Notes: a model not told the origin generated them from the sequence alone. DNA of 64,000 bases from Ruegeria profundi (GCF_001507545.1 NZ_LQBP01000012.1:31649-95648), one strand, 5' to 3'; counted from the stretch's first letter, positions 19,473-28,852 are shown. A program made the numbers and translations.

Positions 19473-19714
19473 CCGAAGAAGACATCCGCGCTGTTTTCAT
19501 TAATGAGTTAGTGAAAATCGCACCTGATCTCGATGCTCAGGATATTGGCGAAGATGAGCGCCTGCAGGATGATCTTGGGCTGGACTCGATGGATATTCTG
19601 AACCTCGTGGCTGCGCTCCACAAAGCTTTTGGTGTCAGTATCCCCGAACCGGATTACCCCAAAATTGCGACCACGCGTTTGGCCGTGTCATATCTGCAGG
19701 AGATGCAGGCCTAG
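19469..19714 (+). CDS. Acyl carrier protein in dehydrogenase operon
   Basis: An 81-residue acidic four-helix carrier protein with the 4'-phosphopantetheine attachment serine S40 in DDLGLDSMDILN. It starts within the end of the E2 gene (ATGA overlap), so it belongs to the acs-E1-E2 operon. It is not next to fab genes and is therefore not the housekeeping AcpP by context. Possible partners are the AMP ligase, which could load an acyl group, or the E2. A role in lipoate (octanoyl) supply to the complex is another option. None is shown by the sequence. Confidence 0.85.
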   Translation: MTEEDIRAVFINELVKIAPDLDAQDIGEDERLQDDLGLDSMDILNLVAALHKAFGVSIPEPDYPKIATTRLAVSYLQEMQA

Positions 19715-19874
19715 CGTAATAGGCGGACTGCATGAGCCTATACGGGGCATTCCGCTGGCGGAGGCAGAGGCCAATTACTAAGCTGCTCCGGAAACTGGGG
19801 ATACTGCCGCGTGTGTGACTGAAATCAGCCTCCGGCAAACCCAGTGCCGTTCAATCTGGCTTGGCGCCCTTAAG

Positions 19875-21083
19875 CTAGCCGAGCAAGTCTGGCCTGAGCA
19901 CCATAACGGCACCCAGAACAAGTAGTACGACGCCACCGATTAGGTGCGAGATTCGTGAAAAACGCCCTGTTGCCGCAACCGATCGCAGTGTTACCATCGC
20001 GATCACGAAGATGAGTATGTCGTCCAGCAGGAAGACCGAAATATAAACGAGCAGATATCCGTAATGGGCTAGTGACGGGAGTTCGTGCATGGCCAAAACC
20101 TGGGTGTACACAGCTGGTACGCCCGCCGAGCAAACCAGCTCAATCAAATTCACGCTGACCGCCAGTAAACCGATGGAAAGCGACGCTATAAGAAGGCTGG
20201 GCTCCTGTACAACCCGACGAAAGGATGCGGTCACCGACCGCTTTCGGTCGAGACTGGTTACCTTGCAGATCCCCTCTGGGTTCGTCCAATACTCGCGCAG
20301 GTAATACAGGCCTGCCGCTAAAGCCAGCACACCGATGGCCAGCCGCAACCAAGCCACTGCACCAATCCAAAGCACGACGTTCAGCCAGGCCGAGAGCACA
20401 GCAAAATACATTAGCGCAGTCGCCACCAAGAACACGAGGCCCAGTGTCCACATGCGTCGGCTGTCTTCGACGCCCAACAACATTCCAATCAGAAGTGCCA
20501 ACACCCACATCGCACATGGATTGAAGCCATCGATGGCTGCCAGCACCAAAGTCAGAACAGGAAGTGACAGATTGGAAAGACTTGTCTCACCAATAAAGGG
20601 AAGAGCGACGGTTTCTGCATCATTCTCTGGCGTCGCATCCATTTGGACCTTACCGCTGGTCTTTTCGCCTAACCGCAGTTTTGCGACAATGTCTGGACAG
20701 CGCTCAGACCGACAGGCTTCAATCATTCTTAGATAGCCATTTTCGCTGCGCCCAGCAGCATAGCCCAGCTGATACCTTGAGCCGACGACGACCAATGGTA
20801 CTGCTGGGCGCTCGACTCTAAGTGTATCTATTACCGTCTGAAAAAGTGTATTGTCTTCGGTGGACGCCCCGAGCTCGATGCGTTCCACTACCAGTTCCGG
20901 GTCCGTCTCGGCCATCTCAGTGATCGCGGTAATTGCCTTGCTGCAGTACGGGCAACCCTCCTGCCAGAAAACATAAACCGTCACCTCTTGCGCTGCTGTG
21001 GGCGCCCCTAGAAGAACGACCCAAAGCAACACCAGAAACCTGCAAAAATACGGCCTAATCACATTTGACAATCTACCCTGCAC
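19875..21083 (-). CDS. Glutaredoxin-like plus CcdA/DsbD-like membrane thiol-redox fusion
   Basis: With a GTG start at 21083 (AAGGAG six bases upstream) the protein is 402 residues. It begins with a signal/anchor ending GAPTAAQE, then a thioredoxin-fold domain with CPYC (C44, C47) facing the periplasm. A polytopic domain of about six membrane segments follows, with an NPC motif (GFNPCAMWVL, C190) and a second conserved cysteine in IELVCSAGVPAVY, as in CcdA/DsbD electron transporters. It probably carries reducing power across the inner membrane to its own periplasmic domain. It is monocistronic. An in-frame ATG 84 bases upstream (21167) is less likely because the signal would be displaced. Confidence 0.75.
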   Translation of the reverse strand: MQGRLSNVIRPYFCRFLVLLWVVLLGAPTAAQEVTVYVFWQEGCPYCSKAITAITEMAETDPELVVERIELGASTEDNTLFQTVIDTLRVERPAVPLVVVGSRYQLGYAAGRSENGYLRMIEACRSERCPDIVAKLRLGEKTSGKVQMDATPENDAETVALPFIGETSLSNLSLPVLTLVLAAIDGFNPCAMWVLALLIGMLLGVEDSRRMWTLGLVFLVATALMYFAVLSAWLNVVLWIGAVAWLRLAIGVLALAAGLYYLREYWTNPEGICKVTSLDRKRSVTASFRRVVQEPSLLIASLSIGLLAVSVNLIELVCSAGVPAVYTQVLAMHELPSLAHYGYLLVYISVFLLDDILIFVIAMVTLRSVAATGRFSRISHLIGGVVLLVLGAVMVLRPDLLG

Positions 21084-21423
21084 CGTATGCTCCTTGGCGG
21101 CGGCAGATAAAAAGCACGCGAGGCCAACGGGCGTCAATGATCTGGCGCAAGCGCTGTTTGCAAACATTGTATGTTGGGTTCAGCACCTGAGATTTGGCAG
21201 GGTGTTTGACCGTTGGCGTTAGGGTCTTGTCAACAGAACCTTTTTGTTCCGGGCAGGGGGCTTTCTTGGCCAAGATCCGCAAATTGATATGGTTGTGGAA
21301 GGACAGATCGCCGAATGAAACGCAGCGCATTCGATGAAATCGAGCGCCCTTGGATGTCGGTACCGGAAAGCATCATTCAGCTTCTTTTTTGCAGATCAAT
21401 TCAGTGCTACCCACTAGAACAGC
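21084..21423. other. Divergent intergenic region, nothing specific
   Basis: About 340 bp between the thiol-redox gene and the AraC-type regulator. It must hold two divergent promoters. I could not identify an FNR box or a clear palindrome. Confidence 0.4.
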
Positions 21424-22452
21424 ATGACCAATACCTCACCGACGATCCTTTCTACTGTTTCACGCCAGTTTATCGATGACTGGTTAAGTGCGCTGGAGGC
21501 TCTTTGTTCGGAAGCGCACATGTCGTCGCTTATCAGCAGATCCGGTTTGGTTGCGGATCAAGCTCAACCTCATGCTCGGGTGACGCTGGATCAAATCGTC
21601 TGTCTTTATCAACTTGCTGCCGTGGAAACCGGCGATGAAATGATGGGACTCTGGACCCGACCCATCCGTCCCAGGGCCTTGCAACACCTATTGACGTGCG
21701 TACGAGAAGCCACGTCTATTCCCTCTGCGCTCTATCGGTTTTCGACATTCTGGAATTTACTGTTGGATGATTATCAGTTTGAACTGGATGATTCAGCAGG
21801 CACCTTGAAGCTGACCCTGAAGCCGCAAGGCGATGTCCCGGTTCAACGATTCGGGCACATGTTGATCCTCAAACTCGCGCACGGTCTCATGTCATGGCTG
21901 GCAGGTCACGAGGTGCCGGTCAAAGGTGTTGGTTTCGTGTTTGAACGACCGGAATTCAATCAAGACTACGCAACTATCTTTCCTGCGCCTGTGCAGTTTG
22001 GCATGGCGGAGACTTCAATCTCGTTCGATGAGGCGCGGCTCTCTCCAGTGAAGCCGCGCAGCCCTTCTGATCTTGATGAGTTTCTTCAAAACGCACCACG
22101 AGATTGGATTTTCACAAGCTCCCGTGAACACACGCAATCGTTGCGCGTGCGAACCTATTTGACCCAGACACCATGGGAAACGGCTAATTTGACCGAAGCA
22201 GCGCGAGCGATGCACATGACGCCGCGTACGCTGATAAGGAGGCTGGAGGCAGATGGGACTTCTTTTCAGGCCATCAAGGATGCGCTGAGGCGCGACATTG
22301 CTATTCGTGATCTACATGCCGGACGCAAGAGCGTCGAAGCAATCGCGCTTGATGTCGGTTTTTCCTCCGCTGCGAATTTTCACCGCGCCTTCCAGCGCTG
22401 GACCGGCAGCACGCCTAGCACTTACCGACGACATCATTCGAAATATCCTTAG
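21424..22452 (+). CDS. AraC-family transcriptional regulator (AraC_N/OruR type)
   Basis: A 342-residue regulator. The N-terminal ~220 residues match the arabinose-binding-like domain found in OruR/ArgR-type AraC proteins (SLISRSGLVADQAQPHARVTL, then GFVFERPEFNQDYATIFPAPVQFG). The C-terminal ~95 residues carry two helix-turn-helices (NLTEAARAMHMTPRTLIRRL, then SVEAIALDVGFSSAANFHRAF) with the family signature ending QRWTGSTPSTYRR. It is in the same orientation as the acyl-CoA dehydrogenase 184 bp downstream, which is its most obvious candidate target. Confidence 0.85.
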   Translation: MTNTSPTILSTVSRQFIDDWLSALEALCSEAHMSSLISRSGLVADQAQPHARVTLDQIVCLYQLAAVETGDEMMGLWTRPIRPRALQHLLTCVREATSIPSALYRFSTFWNLLLDDYQFELDDSAGTLKLTLKPQGDVPVQRFGHMLILKLAHGLMSWLAGHEVPVKGVGFVFERPEFNQDYATIFPAPVQFGMAETSISFDEARLSPVKPRSPSDLDEFLQNAPRDWIFTSSREHTQSLRVRTYLTQTPWETANLTEAARAMHMTPRTLIRRLEADGTSFQAIKDALRRDIAIRDLHAGRKSVEAIALDVGFSSAANFHRAFQRWTGSTPSTYRRHHSKYP

Positions 22453-22636
22453 TTTTGTCACTTTCGGACAATGCATTGTCACCCAAAGAGATAGAGCTCG
22501 GAGGGCAGTTTCGCTAATCCGCCGTTAATACAGTCGTTCTAAACCGCATTCAGTACTCAGTCCAATCTTGTTCGCCATCGTTGCTAAGCTTGGAATGGCG
22601 TTATTCGAGAATGCGCTGCCGTGAAAGGATTCTCAG

Positions 22637-23851
22637 ATGACAGATAAACTCGCCACAATACTGCATGCTGCCCGCGATCATGCAGAGCAGGTCATTTTGC
22701 CCAATGTTGATACATGGAACGCCACAAAAAGATGGCCCCGCGATGCGTCAAACAAGGCCGGTGCAGTAGGCCTGACCGGTCTCTACGCACCAGAAGAGTT
22801 TGGCGGCCAAGGCTTGCCACTATCTGATGGCATTCAGGTTTATGAACAACTCGGACTCGGCGACGGTGCCTATGCCTTTGCCTTGTCGATGCACAACATC
22901 TGTACGTTTGCTGGGTGTGGTTATGGCACGGAGGCGTTCAAGGAAAAATGGGCACGTGACCTGACTTCTGGTCGCAAACTGGCGAACTTCGCACTGACCG
23001 AACCACAGTCGGGTTCTGATCCGATGAAGATGTACACTCGCGCTAAAATAAATGGAGATGGCACATGGACCATCAACGGGTCCAAGGCCTGGGTCAGCCT
23101 GGCGACTGAGGCGGATATCTATTTCACCGTGGTTAAAACCAGTGACACACCCGGACACCAGGATATGGCAATGATCGCTATTCCCGCCGATGCACCGGGG
23201 ATCAGCTTTGGGCCACTGTACGATACACCCTCTTATAATTTTCTACCTATGTCCGAAATGTATCTGAACCAGGTAGTTGTCAGTGAAGACAATATCATCC
23301 TGCCAGTAGGTCAGGGCCTGCAAGGTTCGCTCATGGCCATTGATATAGCACGTGTGTCCATCGCCTCTGGTTGCTGCGGATTGATGCAATCCGCGCTGGA
23401 CACCGCGCTGTCCTATTCGAAGAACCGCAAGATGTTTGGCGGCAAGAATCTGGAGTTGGATGGCATTCAGTGGATGCTGGGCGAAGTCGCGACAGAGCTT
23501 GAAGCATCTCGACTGTTGTATCGCAAAGCGGCAGAGGTGCTTGGAACTCCCGAAGGGCCGCTGATGGCAGCGCATGCGAAGCGCTTTGTCCCTGACGCTG
23601 CGGTCAAAGCTGCGAACACTTGCACCCAAGTGCTGGGCGGTATGGGATTGTTGCAATCATATGGTCTGGACCGATTGTCCCGCCTTGCGCAGATGCTTCG
23701 GATTGTTGACGGGACAACGGAGATCAGCCGCGTTGTCATTGGGCGGGCTTTGCAAAAGCGTGCAGCGACTTTACCCGATCTGCCTGTTCCAAAAGGTTTT
23801 GGTGAAGAAGATGCAACAACTGAACCCCGGACTGCACACGAGATGGCCTGA
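22637..23851 (+). CDS. Acyl-CoA dehydrogenase
   Basis: A 404-residue FAD-dependent acyl-CoA dehydrogenase. Signatures: [20 protein letters not shown] (FAD/substrate-binding strand) near residue 118, [19 protein letters not shown], and the C-terminal FAD-binding signature [17 protein letters not shown] and [17 protein letters not shown]. The catalytic base in many members is the glutamate of GTTEI or one on an upstream helix; chain-length specificity cannot be read. It follows an AraC-family regulator in the same orientation and converges on a truncated SDR gene seven bases away. Confidence 0.87.
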   Translation: MTDKLATILHAARDHAEQVILPNVDTWNATKRWPRDASNKAGAVGLTGLYAPEEFGGQGLPLSDGIQVYEQLGLGDGAYAFALSMHNICTFAGCGYGTEAFKEKWARDLTSGRKLANFALTEPQSGSDPMKMYTRAKINGDGTWTINGSKAWVSLATEADIYFTVVKTSDTPGHQDMAMIAIPADAPGISFGPLYDTPSYNFLPMSEMYLNQVVVSEDNIILPVGQGLQGSLMAIDIARVSIASGCCGLMQSALDTALSYSKNRKMFGGKNLELDGIQWMLGEVATELEASRLLYRKAAEVLGTPEGPLMAAHAKRFVPDAAVKAANTCTQVLGGMGLLQSYGLDRLSRLAQMLRIVDGTTEISRVVIGRALQKRAATLPDLPVPKGFGEEDATTEPRTAHEMA

Positions 23852-23858
23852 GCTAACC

Positions 23859-24083
23859 TTATCTATCAAATCGGCCGCGGAAGGTTCCGTCCTGCGCTTC
23901 GATCTTGGTTTCAAGGCTAAAGTCGTCGGTCTCGATGGTTGTACCGACCCCGATGACCCGTGCGCCACATTCGGCCAGTACCCAGTTGATTGCCTCACCA
24001 ACTCCACGGCCGGAGCCGGTGACAAGCCCCGTCTTGCCGCTCAGATCAATGGTGCGCTGTTCCGGTAGCCGGAAGCTATTCAT
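23859..24083 (-). pseudogene. Short-chain dehydrogenase, only the first 74 residues
   Basis: An N-terminal SDR fragment with the NAD(P)-binding motif GKTGLVTGSGRGVGEAINWV (TGxxxGxG) and the following strand ARVIGVGT. The frame stops after 74 residues, whereas SDR enzymes are about 250 residues and need the downstream Ser-Tyr-Lys triad. GAGGAG before the ATG is still intact. The missing 3' part appears to have been deleted where it meets the convergent acyl-CoA dehydrogenase gene. Confidence 0.65.
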
Positions 24084-24254
24084 CTAACAATCTCCTCTGA
24101 GACATCGGCCAATGATCCGTATCATTTGCGTTTGATCAAAGAGCTGCTAGCCGCGTCCTGCTAAAAGGAACCAAACTTTGCCGCTGAGTTTCTTGTGAGA
24201 GGGAACTTCTTAACAGGTATTTGAAACGACAGCCCAAGAAAAGGAGCGACACAT

Positions 24255-24626
24255 ATGAAAGATCCGGAGCTTACGATCCTGATCAAAGAGCTTGAGACCA
24301 GATCAGATTTGTCTGTAGGTGACCTTGATGGCGTTGCCCACGGTTTGACCTTCTTATTTTCGGATCGAGAAAGTCTTGCAGACCTTTCCGCGCAGGACGT
24401 CTCTGGCGCAGAGCAGGCATTGCATATTGCGGATGTGGCATTTCCCAACTGGTCTGTGAATATCCACGGCCGAGCCAACGAAAAAGATGGACATTGGAGG
24501 TGTTCGTTGCGCGAAAGCGATGCCAGGGATAATGATGCGGTGATCGGTATAGGTAGTTCCCCCGTCTTGTCCCAAGCCATACTTGCCGCGACCATGCGGC
24601 TCGCAATGTCACTACAGCCAGATTGA
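24255..24626 (+). CDS. Conserved-looking protein of unknown function (123 aa)
   Basis: ATG at 24255 with AAGGAG eight bases upstream. The soluble protein has an N-terminal acidic region (MKDPELTILIKELETRSDL), a central WSVNIHGRANEKDGHWRCSL and a C-terminal VIGIGSSPVLSQAILAATMR helix. The arrangement of a short beta region followed by a helix resembles small 'ABA-sandwich'-type proteins, but I cannot place it in a family. It precedes pfkB by 82 bp in the same direction and could be co-transcribed with it. Confidence 0.6.
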   Translation: MKDPELTILIKELETRSDLSVGDLDGVAHGLTFLFSDRESLADLSAQDVSGAEQALHIADVAFPNWSVNIHGRANEKDGHWRCSLRESDARDNDAVIGIGSSPVLSQAILAATMRLAMSLQPD

Positions 24627-24708
24627 ACCGCCTTCGTGCGTCGGCCGGGCTTGAGCAAGGAGATGAGTGCGCGGGTTAAAAACGGGCTGATATCGCGTTA
24701 TTTCGTGT

Positions 24709-25662
24709 GTGCATTTGGATGAAATTCTTACCATAACTCTCAACCCGGCAGTGGACTATGCGACCTCTATTGAGGCTGTTGTTCCGGGTCCGAAGTTGTA
24801 CTGTAAAACACCCAGAGTCGATCCGGGGGGTGGTGGCGTCAATGTTGCCAGAGCCATCTGCATGCTCGGCGGACGGGCAAAGGCGCTTGTTGCGACAGGC
24901 GGCGCGAGCGGTCAGAAGCTGTGCGCGATGCTTGAAGCCGAGAGTGTTCCCGTTCATGCCGTGGACGTCGGCGGCGAAACCCGACTGAGTTTTGCCGTGA
25001 CGGACGAGAGCAGCGGTGATCAATACCGGTTCAGCCTTCCCGGAGACACGCTGACGAAAGAGATCGGCGAGCTTCTTATAGAGGGAATCGTTTCGCAAGC
25101 CCCGCGCAATGGGTTGGTAGTTTTGAGCGGTGGCGTCGCGCCCGGTCTCAGCGATCGTTTTCCCGAGAAAATCCGGACCGCCCTTGAAGGAATTACGGAC
25201 AGGCTTGTCGTGGATACCTCCAAGGGCGCACTGCATCGGTTGATATCCGAACCTGTTGCTCCTCTGCATGTTCTGCGGTTCGACCATGGAGAGGCTGAAC
25301 GCGCTGCGGGGCGGCCGCTTGCAGAATTGCAGGAGAGTATCAGTTTTCTGACCAGTATGATTTCGCGGGGCGTTGCGGAAACGATTGTGATGGGCCTTGG
25401 TGCCGAGGGATCGCTGCTGGTGACATCAGCGGCGCGATACTTATGCCGGACCCCAAAGGTTCCGGTTGTCAGTAAAATCGGGGCGGGCGACGCCTTCATC
25501 GGGGGGTTCACCCTGTCATTGCAACGAGGAGAGGGTTTGCAAGATGCGTTGCGGTGGGGGGTTTCTGCCTCTTCTGCAACAATGGCGACAGAGGGTACGG
25601 GTCTTTGCAGGGAAAAAGATGTTCTAGCGCTTCTTCAAATGTGCGAATTCGAAGTCCTTTGA
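24709..25662 (+). CDS. pfkB: PfkB-family phosphofructokinase
   Basis: A 317-residue ribokinase-fold sugar kinase. The N-terminal TLNPAVDYAT and GGGGVNVARAICMLGG segments are those of Pfk-2/PfkB and 1-phosphofructokinases. The C-terminal anion-hole/catalytic-base signature is KIGAGDAFIGGF (catalytic Asp in GAGD). The most likely reaction is fructose-6-phosphate to fructose-1,6-bisphosphate. The GTG at 24709 is the assumed start; no strong ribosome site supports it. The gene converges on ppsA with a single base between the stop codons, so glycolytic and gluconeogenic enzymes sit tail to tail. PfkB is also a DosR dormancy-regulon component in mycobacteria. Confidence 0.85.
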   Translation: MHLDEILTITLNPAVDYATSIEAVVPGPKLYCKTPRVDPGGGGVNVARAICMLGGRAKALVATGGASGQKLCAMLEAESVPVHAVDVGGETRLSFAVTDESSGDQYRFSLPGDTLTKEIGELLIEGIVSQAPRNGLVVLSGGVAPGLSDRFPEKIRTALEGITDRLVVDTSKGALHRLISEPVAPLHVLRFDHGEAERAAGRPLAELQESISFLTSMISRGVAETIVMGLGAEGSLLVTSAARYLCRTPKVPVVSKIGAGDAFIGGFTLSLQRGEGLQDALRWGVSASSATMATEGTGLCREKDVLALLQMCEFEVL

Positions 25663-25663
25663 C

Positions 25664-28042
25664 TCAACTATTCTCGGCATTTGCGACATTGCGGAGTACC
25701 TTTGTGAAACTATCCGGTGTCACTGAGATACTGTCGATTCCCAACTTTACCAAAAGACGCGCGTAGGCCGGGTCATTGCTGGGCGCCTGCCCGCAAAAGC
25801 CTACCTTCACACCTGCATCATGTGCTTTGCGAATAACGGTTTCGATCATCCAGAGGACCGCAGGGTCATCTTCACGGAAGAGCTCGGACAAGTCTTCGGA
25901 GTCTCTGTCGATGCCCAGGGTAAGCTGCGTCAGATCGTTCGACCCGATCGAAAACCCATCGAAGCGCTCTGCGAATTCTGCAGCGCGCACAACGTTTGAG
26001 GGGATTTCGCACATTACGTAGATTTCCAGACCGTCAATGCCGCGTTTCAGTCCGTTTTCAGCCATGACCTCAAGAACCCGGTCGGCTTCGGCCGGAGTTC
26101 GGCAGAAGGGGATCATGACAATCACGTTTTGAAACCCGATCTTGCGCCGCAGACGGTCGATTGCCCGGCATTCTAGCGCAAACCCATCCCTGTAGTGATC
26201 AGAGTAGTACCGCGATGCGCCCCGAAAGCCGATCATTGGATTTGCCTCGCTGGGCTCGAAGGAACGCCCGCCCAACAAATCTGCGTATTCATTCGTCTTG
26301 AAATCGCTCATGCGCACTATGACCGGTTTCGGATGGCAGAAGGCGGCGATACGAGACAATCCGCGTGAGAGCCGTTCGATAAAAAATTCCTCCTTGCTGT
26401 CATATGCGTGTGTAAGCCGTTCAATCTCGTCCAGCGCGTCGCTGTCCGCCACCCGTTCCGGATGGACAAGCGCCATCGGGTGTACATGGACGATTGAGTT
26501 TATCACGAACTCCATGCGCGCAAGTCCAACACCCCGCACGGGCAAGCGCCACCACCTGAATGCAGCAGACGGGTTTGCCAAGTTCATCATCACATCGGTC
26601 CGCGTGTCCGGAAGATTGTCCAAGGGTTCCTCGGTCACGGTGATCTTCGACAGCCCTTCTGTGATTGTGCCGGTCTCTCCGCCTGCACATGAAACAGTCA
26701 CTTCCTGTGCATCGTGCAATACGTGGGTTGCGTTGCCGCATCCGACCACGGCGGGTAGTCCAAGCTCGCGGCTGATAATCGCGGCATGTGATGTCCTGCC
26801 CCCATGATCGGTGACGATCGCTGCCGCGCGTTTCATAATCGGCACCCAGTCCGGATCCGTTGTGGATGTCACCAGTATGGAACCATCGACAAAGTTCGCG
26901 ATGTCACTGGCGCTCTGGATGATATTGATCCGCCCGCTTACAGCGGCATCGCCAACGCTCAGCCCGGTCGTCAGTGTCTTGCCGGGAGCTTGGACCTCAT
27001 AGGTGCGAAGTGCAGGCAATTCGCGGCGGGATTGGACTGTCTCCGGTCTGGCCTGCACAATGTACAACTCGCCGGTATCGCCGTCGCGGGCCCACTCCAT
27101 GTCCATCGGCTGGCCGTAATGTTCTTCGATAATGCAGGCCTGGCGGGCTAGCGTCAGAATTTCGCTGTCGCTGAGAACGTATTGTTCCCGTTCTGCCGCG
27201 GAAGTGTTTACTGTCCGCGCATCCCCGCTGGCGTCGAGAATCATCTTGATTTCCTTTCGCCCGCATTTTTTTTCAAGAATTGGGCAAAGCGCCGGATCGG
27301 TCAGAAACGGCTTGAAAACCTGGTATTCATCCGGGTCAACCGCGCCCTGAACGACGGTTTCGCCAAGACCCCACGCCGCATTAATCAGCACAGCATTTGG
27401 GAAACCCGTCTCGGTATCGATGGAAAACATCACCCCCGATCCGCCTTGTCCGGCGTTGACCATGAGTTGGACACCAACAGACAGGGCCACTTTCTGATGC
27501 TCGAAACCTTTGGCCTGCCTGTAAGAGATTGCGCGGTCCGTATACAGCGAAGCGTAACAATTGCGACAGGCTTCAAGCAAAGCGTGCTCTCCGCAAACGT
27601 TGAGGAACGTTTCCTGCTGACCTGCAAAGCTTGCGTCGGGCAAGTCTTCTGCAGTGGCGCTGGAACGCACGGCAACTGCGACGTTCTTCTGCCCCAGCAA
27701 ATTGCTGAGACGCCGATAGTGCGAGCGGATTTCCTGTGCAATTTCGTCCGGCCAGTCGCCATTTCTTATCGCGTCCCGAATGGATTTTCCTGCGTCGCTC
27801 AGCGAGATTTTACCGGTGGCAAGTCGTTGCAGGTCGCTTGCGATTTGGACCTCCAGTTCATTGCGTTCTATGAAATCCCGGAACGCGTCTGCCGTCGTTG
27901 CAAAGCCGGGCGGTACTTGTATACCCTTCTGGCCCAAGCTGCGAACCATTTCCCCTAATGAGGCATTCTTTCCCCCGACGATATCGGTGTCAGTGTGCGT
28001 CACGTCTTCAAAGCCGATAACGTACCGTTCCCGGTTGGGCAT
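25664..28042 (-). CDS. ppsA: Phosphoenolpyruvate synthase
   Basis: A 792-residue enzyme converting pyruvate + ATP to PEP + AMP + Pi. The start at 28042 is fixed by AAGGAGG four bases before the ATG; an extra 28 codons upstream are not homologous. Order: ATP-grasp nucleotide domain (GGKNASLGEMV at 23-33, VRSSATAEDLPDASFAGQQE), swivelling phosphohistidine domain with catalytic His419 in TDHGGRTSHAAIISREL, and a C-terminal PEP/pyruvate TIM barrel with GFRGASRYYS, IGSNDLTQLTLGIDRDS and KVGFCGQAPS. It is divergent from the host-attachment-like gene across a region with a near-consensus FNR box, so it may be oxygen-regulated. Confidence 0.93.
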   Translation of the reverse strand: MPNRERYVIGFEDVTHTDTDIVGGKNASLGEMVRSLGQKGIQVPPGFATTADAFRDFIERNELEVQIASDLQRLATGKISLSDAGKSIRDAIRNGDWPDEIAQEIRSHYRRLSNLLGQKNVAVAVRSSATAEDLPDASFAGQQETFLNVCGEHALLEACRNCYASLYTDRAISYRQAKGFEHQKVALSVGVQLMVNAGQGGSGVMFSIDTETGFPNAVLINAAWGLGETVVQGAVDPDEYQVFKPFLTDPALCPILEKKCGRKEIKMILDASGDARTVNTSAAEREQYVLSDSEILTLARQACIIEEHYGQPMDMEWARDGDTGELYIVQARPETVQSRRELPALRTYEVQAPGKTLTTGLSVGDAAVSGRINIIQSASDIANFVDGSILVTSTTDPDWVPIMKRAAAIVTDHGGRTSHAAIISRELGLPAVVGCGNATHVLHDAQEVTVSCAGGETGTITEGLSKITVTEEPLDNLPDTRTDVMMNLANPSAAFRWWRLPVRGVGLARMEFVINSIVHVHPMALVHPERVADSDALDEIERLTHAYDSKEEFFIERLSRGLSRIAAFCHPKPVIVRMSDFKTNEYADLLGGRSFEPSEANPMIGFRGASRYYSDHYRDGFALECRAIDRLRRKIGFQNVIVMIPFCRTPAEADRVLEVMAENGLKRGIDGLEIYVMCEIPSNVVRAAEFAERFDGFSIGSNDLTQLTLGIDRDSEDLSELFREDDPAVLWMIETVIRKAHDAGVKVGFCGQAPSNDPAYARLLVKLGIDSISVTPDSFTKVLRNVANAENS

Positions 28043-28164
28043 GACCTCCTCCTTCTCGAAACGAAAGCAACTGTAACATCTCAGTCCAAACGTTTTTTGA
28101 TCCATGTCAGCGTCCGAGAAATGCAATCGGATACCGGGAAGGTGGCCTTGTGTACAAACCTGAC

Positions 28165-28178
28165 CTGACGTGGATCAA
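28165..28178. promoter_or_regulatory. Near-consensus FNR-type box CTGACGTGGATCAA
   Basis: Nine of the ten defined bases of TTGAY-N4-RTCAA match (first T is C). It lies between ppsA (start 28042) and the divergent host-attachment-like gene (start 28254), 76 bases from the latter by box centre. Confidence 0.45.
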
Positions 28179-28253
28179 TGCAACGTCTTGCAGATGGTTT
28201 AAACAATACCTCGTCTGATGCGGTCGGAAGGCCCACGATGATGGAGGTTTGCC

Positions 28254-28724
28254 TTGTCCAGGATTGTCCGAGTACCCGAAGACGTCGTTGTTCTGGTTTG
28301 CGATTCAAAGAAAGCACTGCTTCTCAGAAATATTGGGGCGGTCGCGCATCCGGAATTCCATATCGAAGAAAGCATTGAGCGACCCCAAGACGAAGATGAG
28401 GCCGGCAACTCCGCCCGTCCTGGCCGAAGGTTCGATGGTGGTGCTGCAGCAGCCTCCGGTAGCTCCCGCAGTGCTATGGAAGCAACCGACGCCGAAGCAA
28501 AGCATGCAGAGGCATTCGCAGTAGACGTCGTTTCGGCTTTGGGTGAGCGACACCAGAAAAAGCCGATGGGAGGGCTGATAATTGCTGCACCTCCGTCATT
28601 TCTTGGGATTCTGCGACAGAAGATGGATCACAGTCTACAGCAACTCATCCGCGATGAAGTGGCTAAAGAACTTGCGGAAATGCCAGTGTCAGAAATTCAG
28701 AAGGTCTTACTGAATAGCCTGTGA
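28254..28724 (+). CDS. Host-attachment-like protein (PF10116 type)
   Basis: A 156-residue protein starting at TTG 28254, supported by GGAGG six bases upstream. Features: strand VVVLVCDSKKALLLRNIG, a low-complexity Gly/Ala/Ser linker, DAEAKHAEAFAVDVVSAL, the core LIIAAPPSFLGILRQKM, and a C-terminal EVAKELAEMPVSEIQKVLL. These are the conserved blocks of 'protein required for attachment to host cells', first named in Agrobacterium but common in free-living alphaproteobacteria and near stress genes. The fold resembles eRF1/baeRF-type domains, and the biochemical role is unproven. Confidence 0.75.
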   Translation: MSRIVRVPEDVVVLVCDSKKALLLRNIGAVAHPEFHIEESIERPQDEDEAGNSARPGRRFDGGAAAASGSSRSAMEATDAEAKHAEAFAVDVVSALGERHQKKPMGGLIIAAPPSFLGILRQKMDHSLQQLIRDEVAKELAEMPVSEIQKVLLNSL

Positions 28725-28742
28725 CAATGCGCTTTAACTGCT

Positions 28743-28779
28743 CGTCTGTTGGCAATCTCTGCAAGAGACGGGTTTTTTT
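28743..28779 (+). terminator. Weak rho-independent terminator candidate
   Basis: A small stem-loop (CTCT-gca-AGAG, alternatively CGTCT pairing with AGACG) is followed by GG and seven T at 28773-28779, just after the host-attachment-like gene. The stem is short, so confidence is limited. Confidence 0.4.
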
Positions 28780-28852
28780 GATTATCGTGTCAGATCATAT
28801 CGGTCTGCAACGGACTTGGGGGTTGGTATTCCGGGTTGTAGCAATAGGGTAC

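Noticed and set aside
24119..24140. FNR box near TTTGATCAAA
   Set aside because: The half-sites abut without the required four-base spacer, so it does not fit TTGAY-N4-RTCAA.
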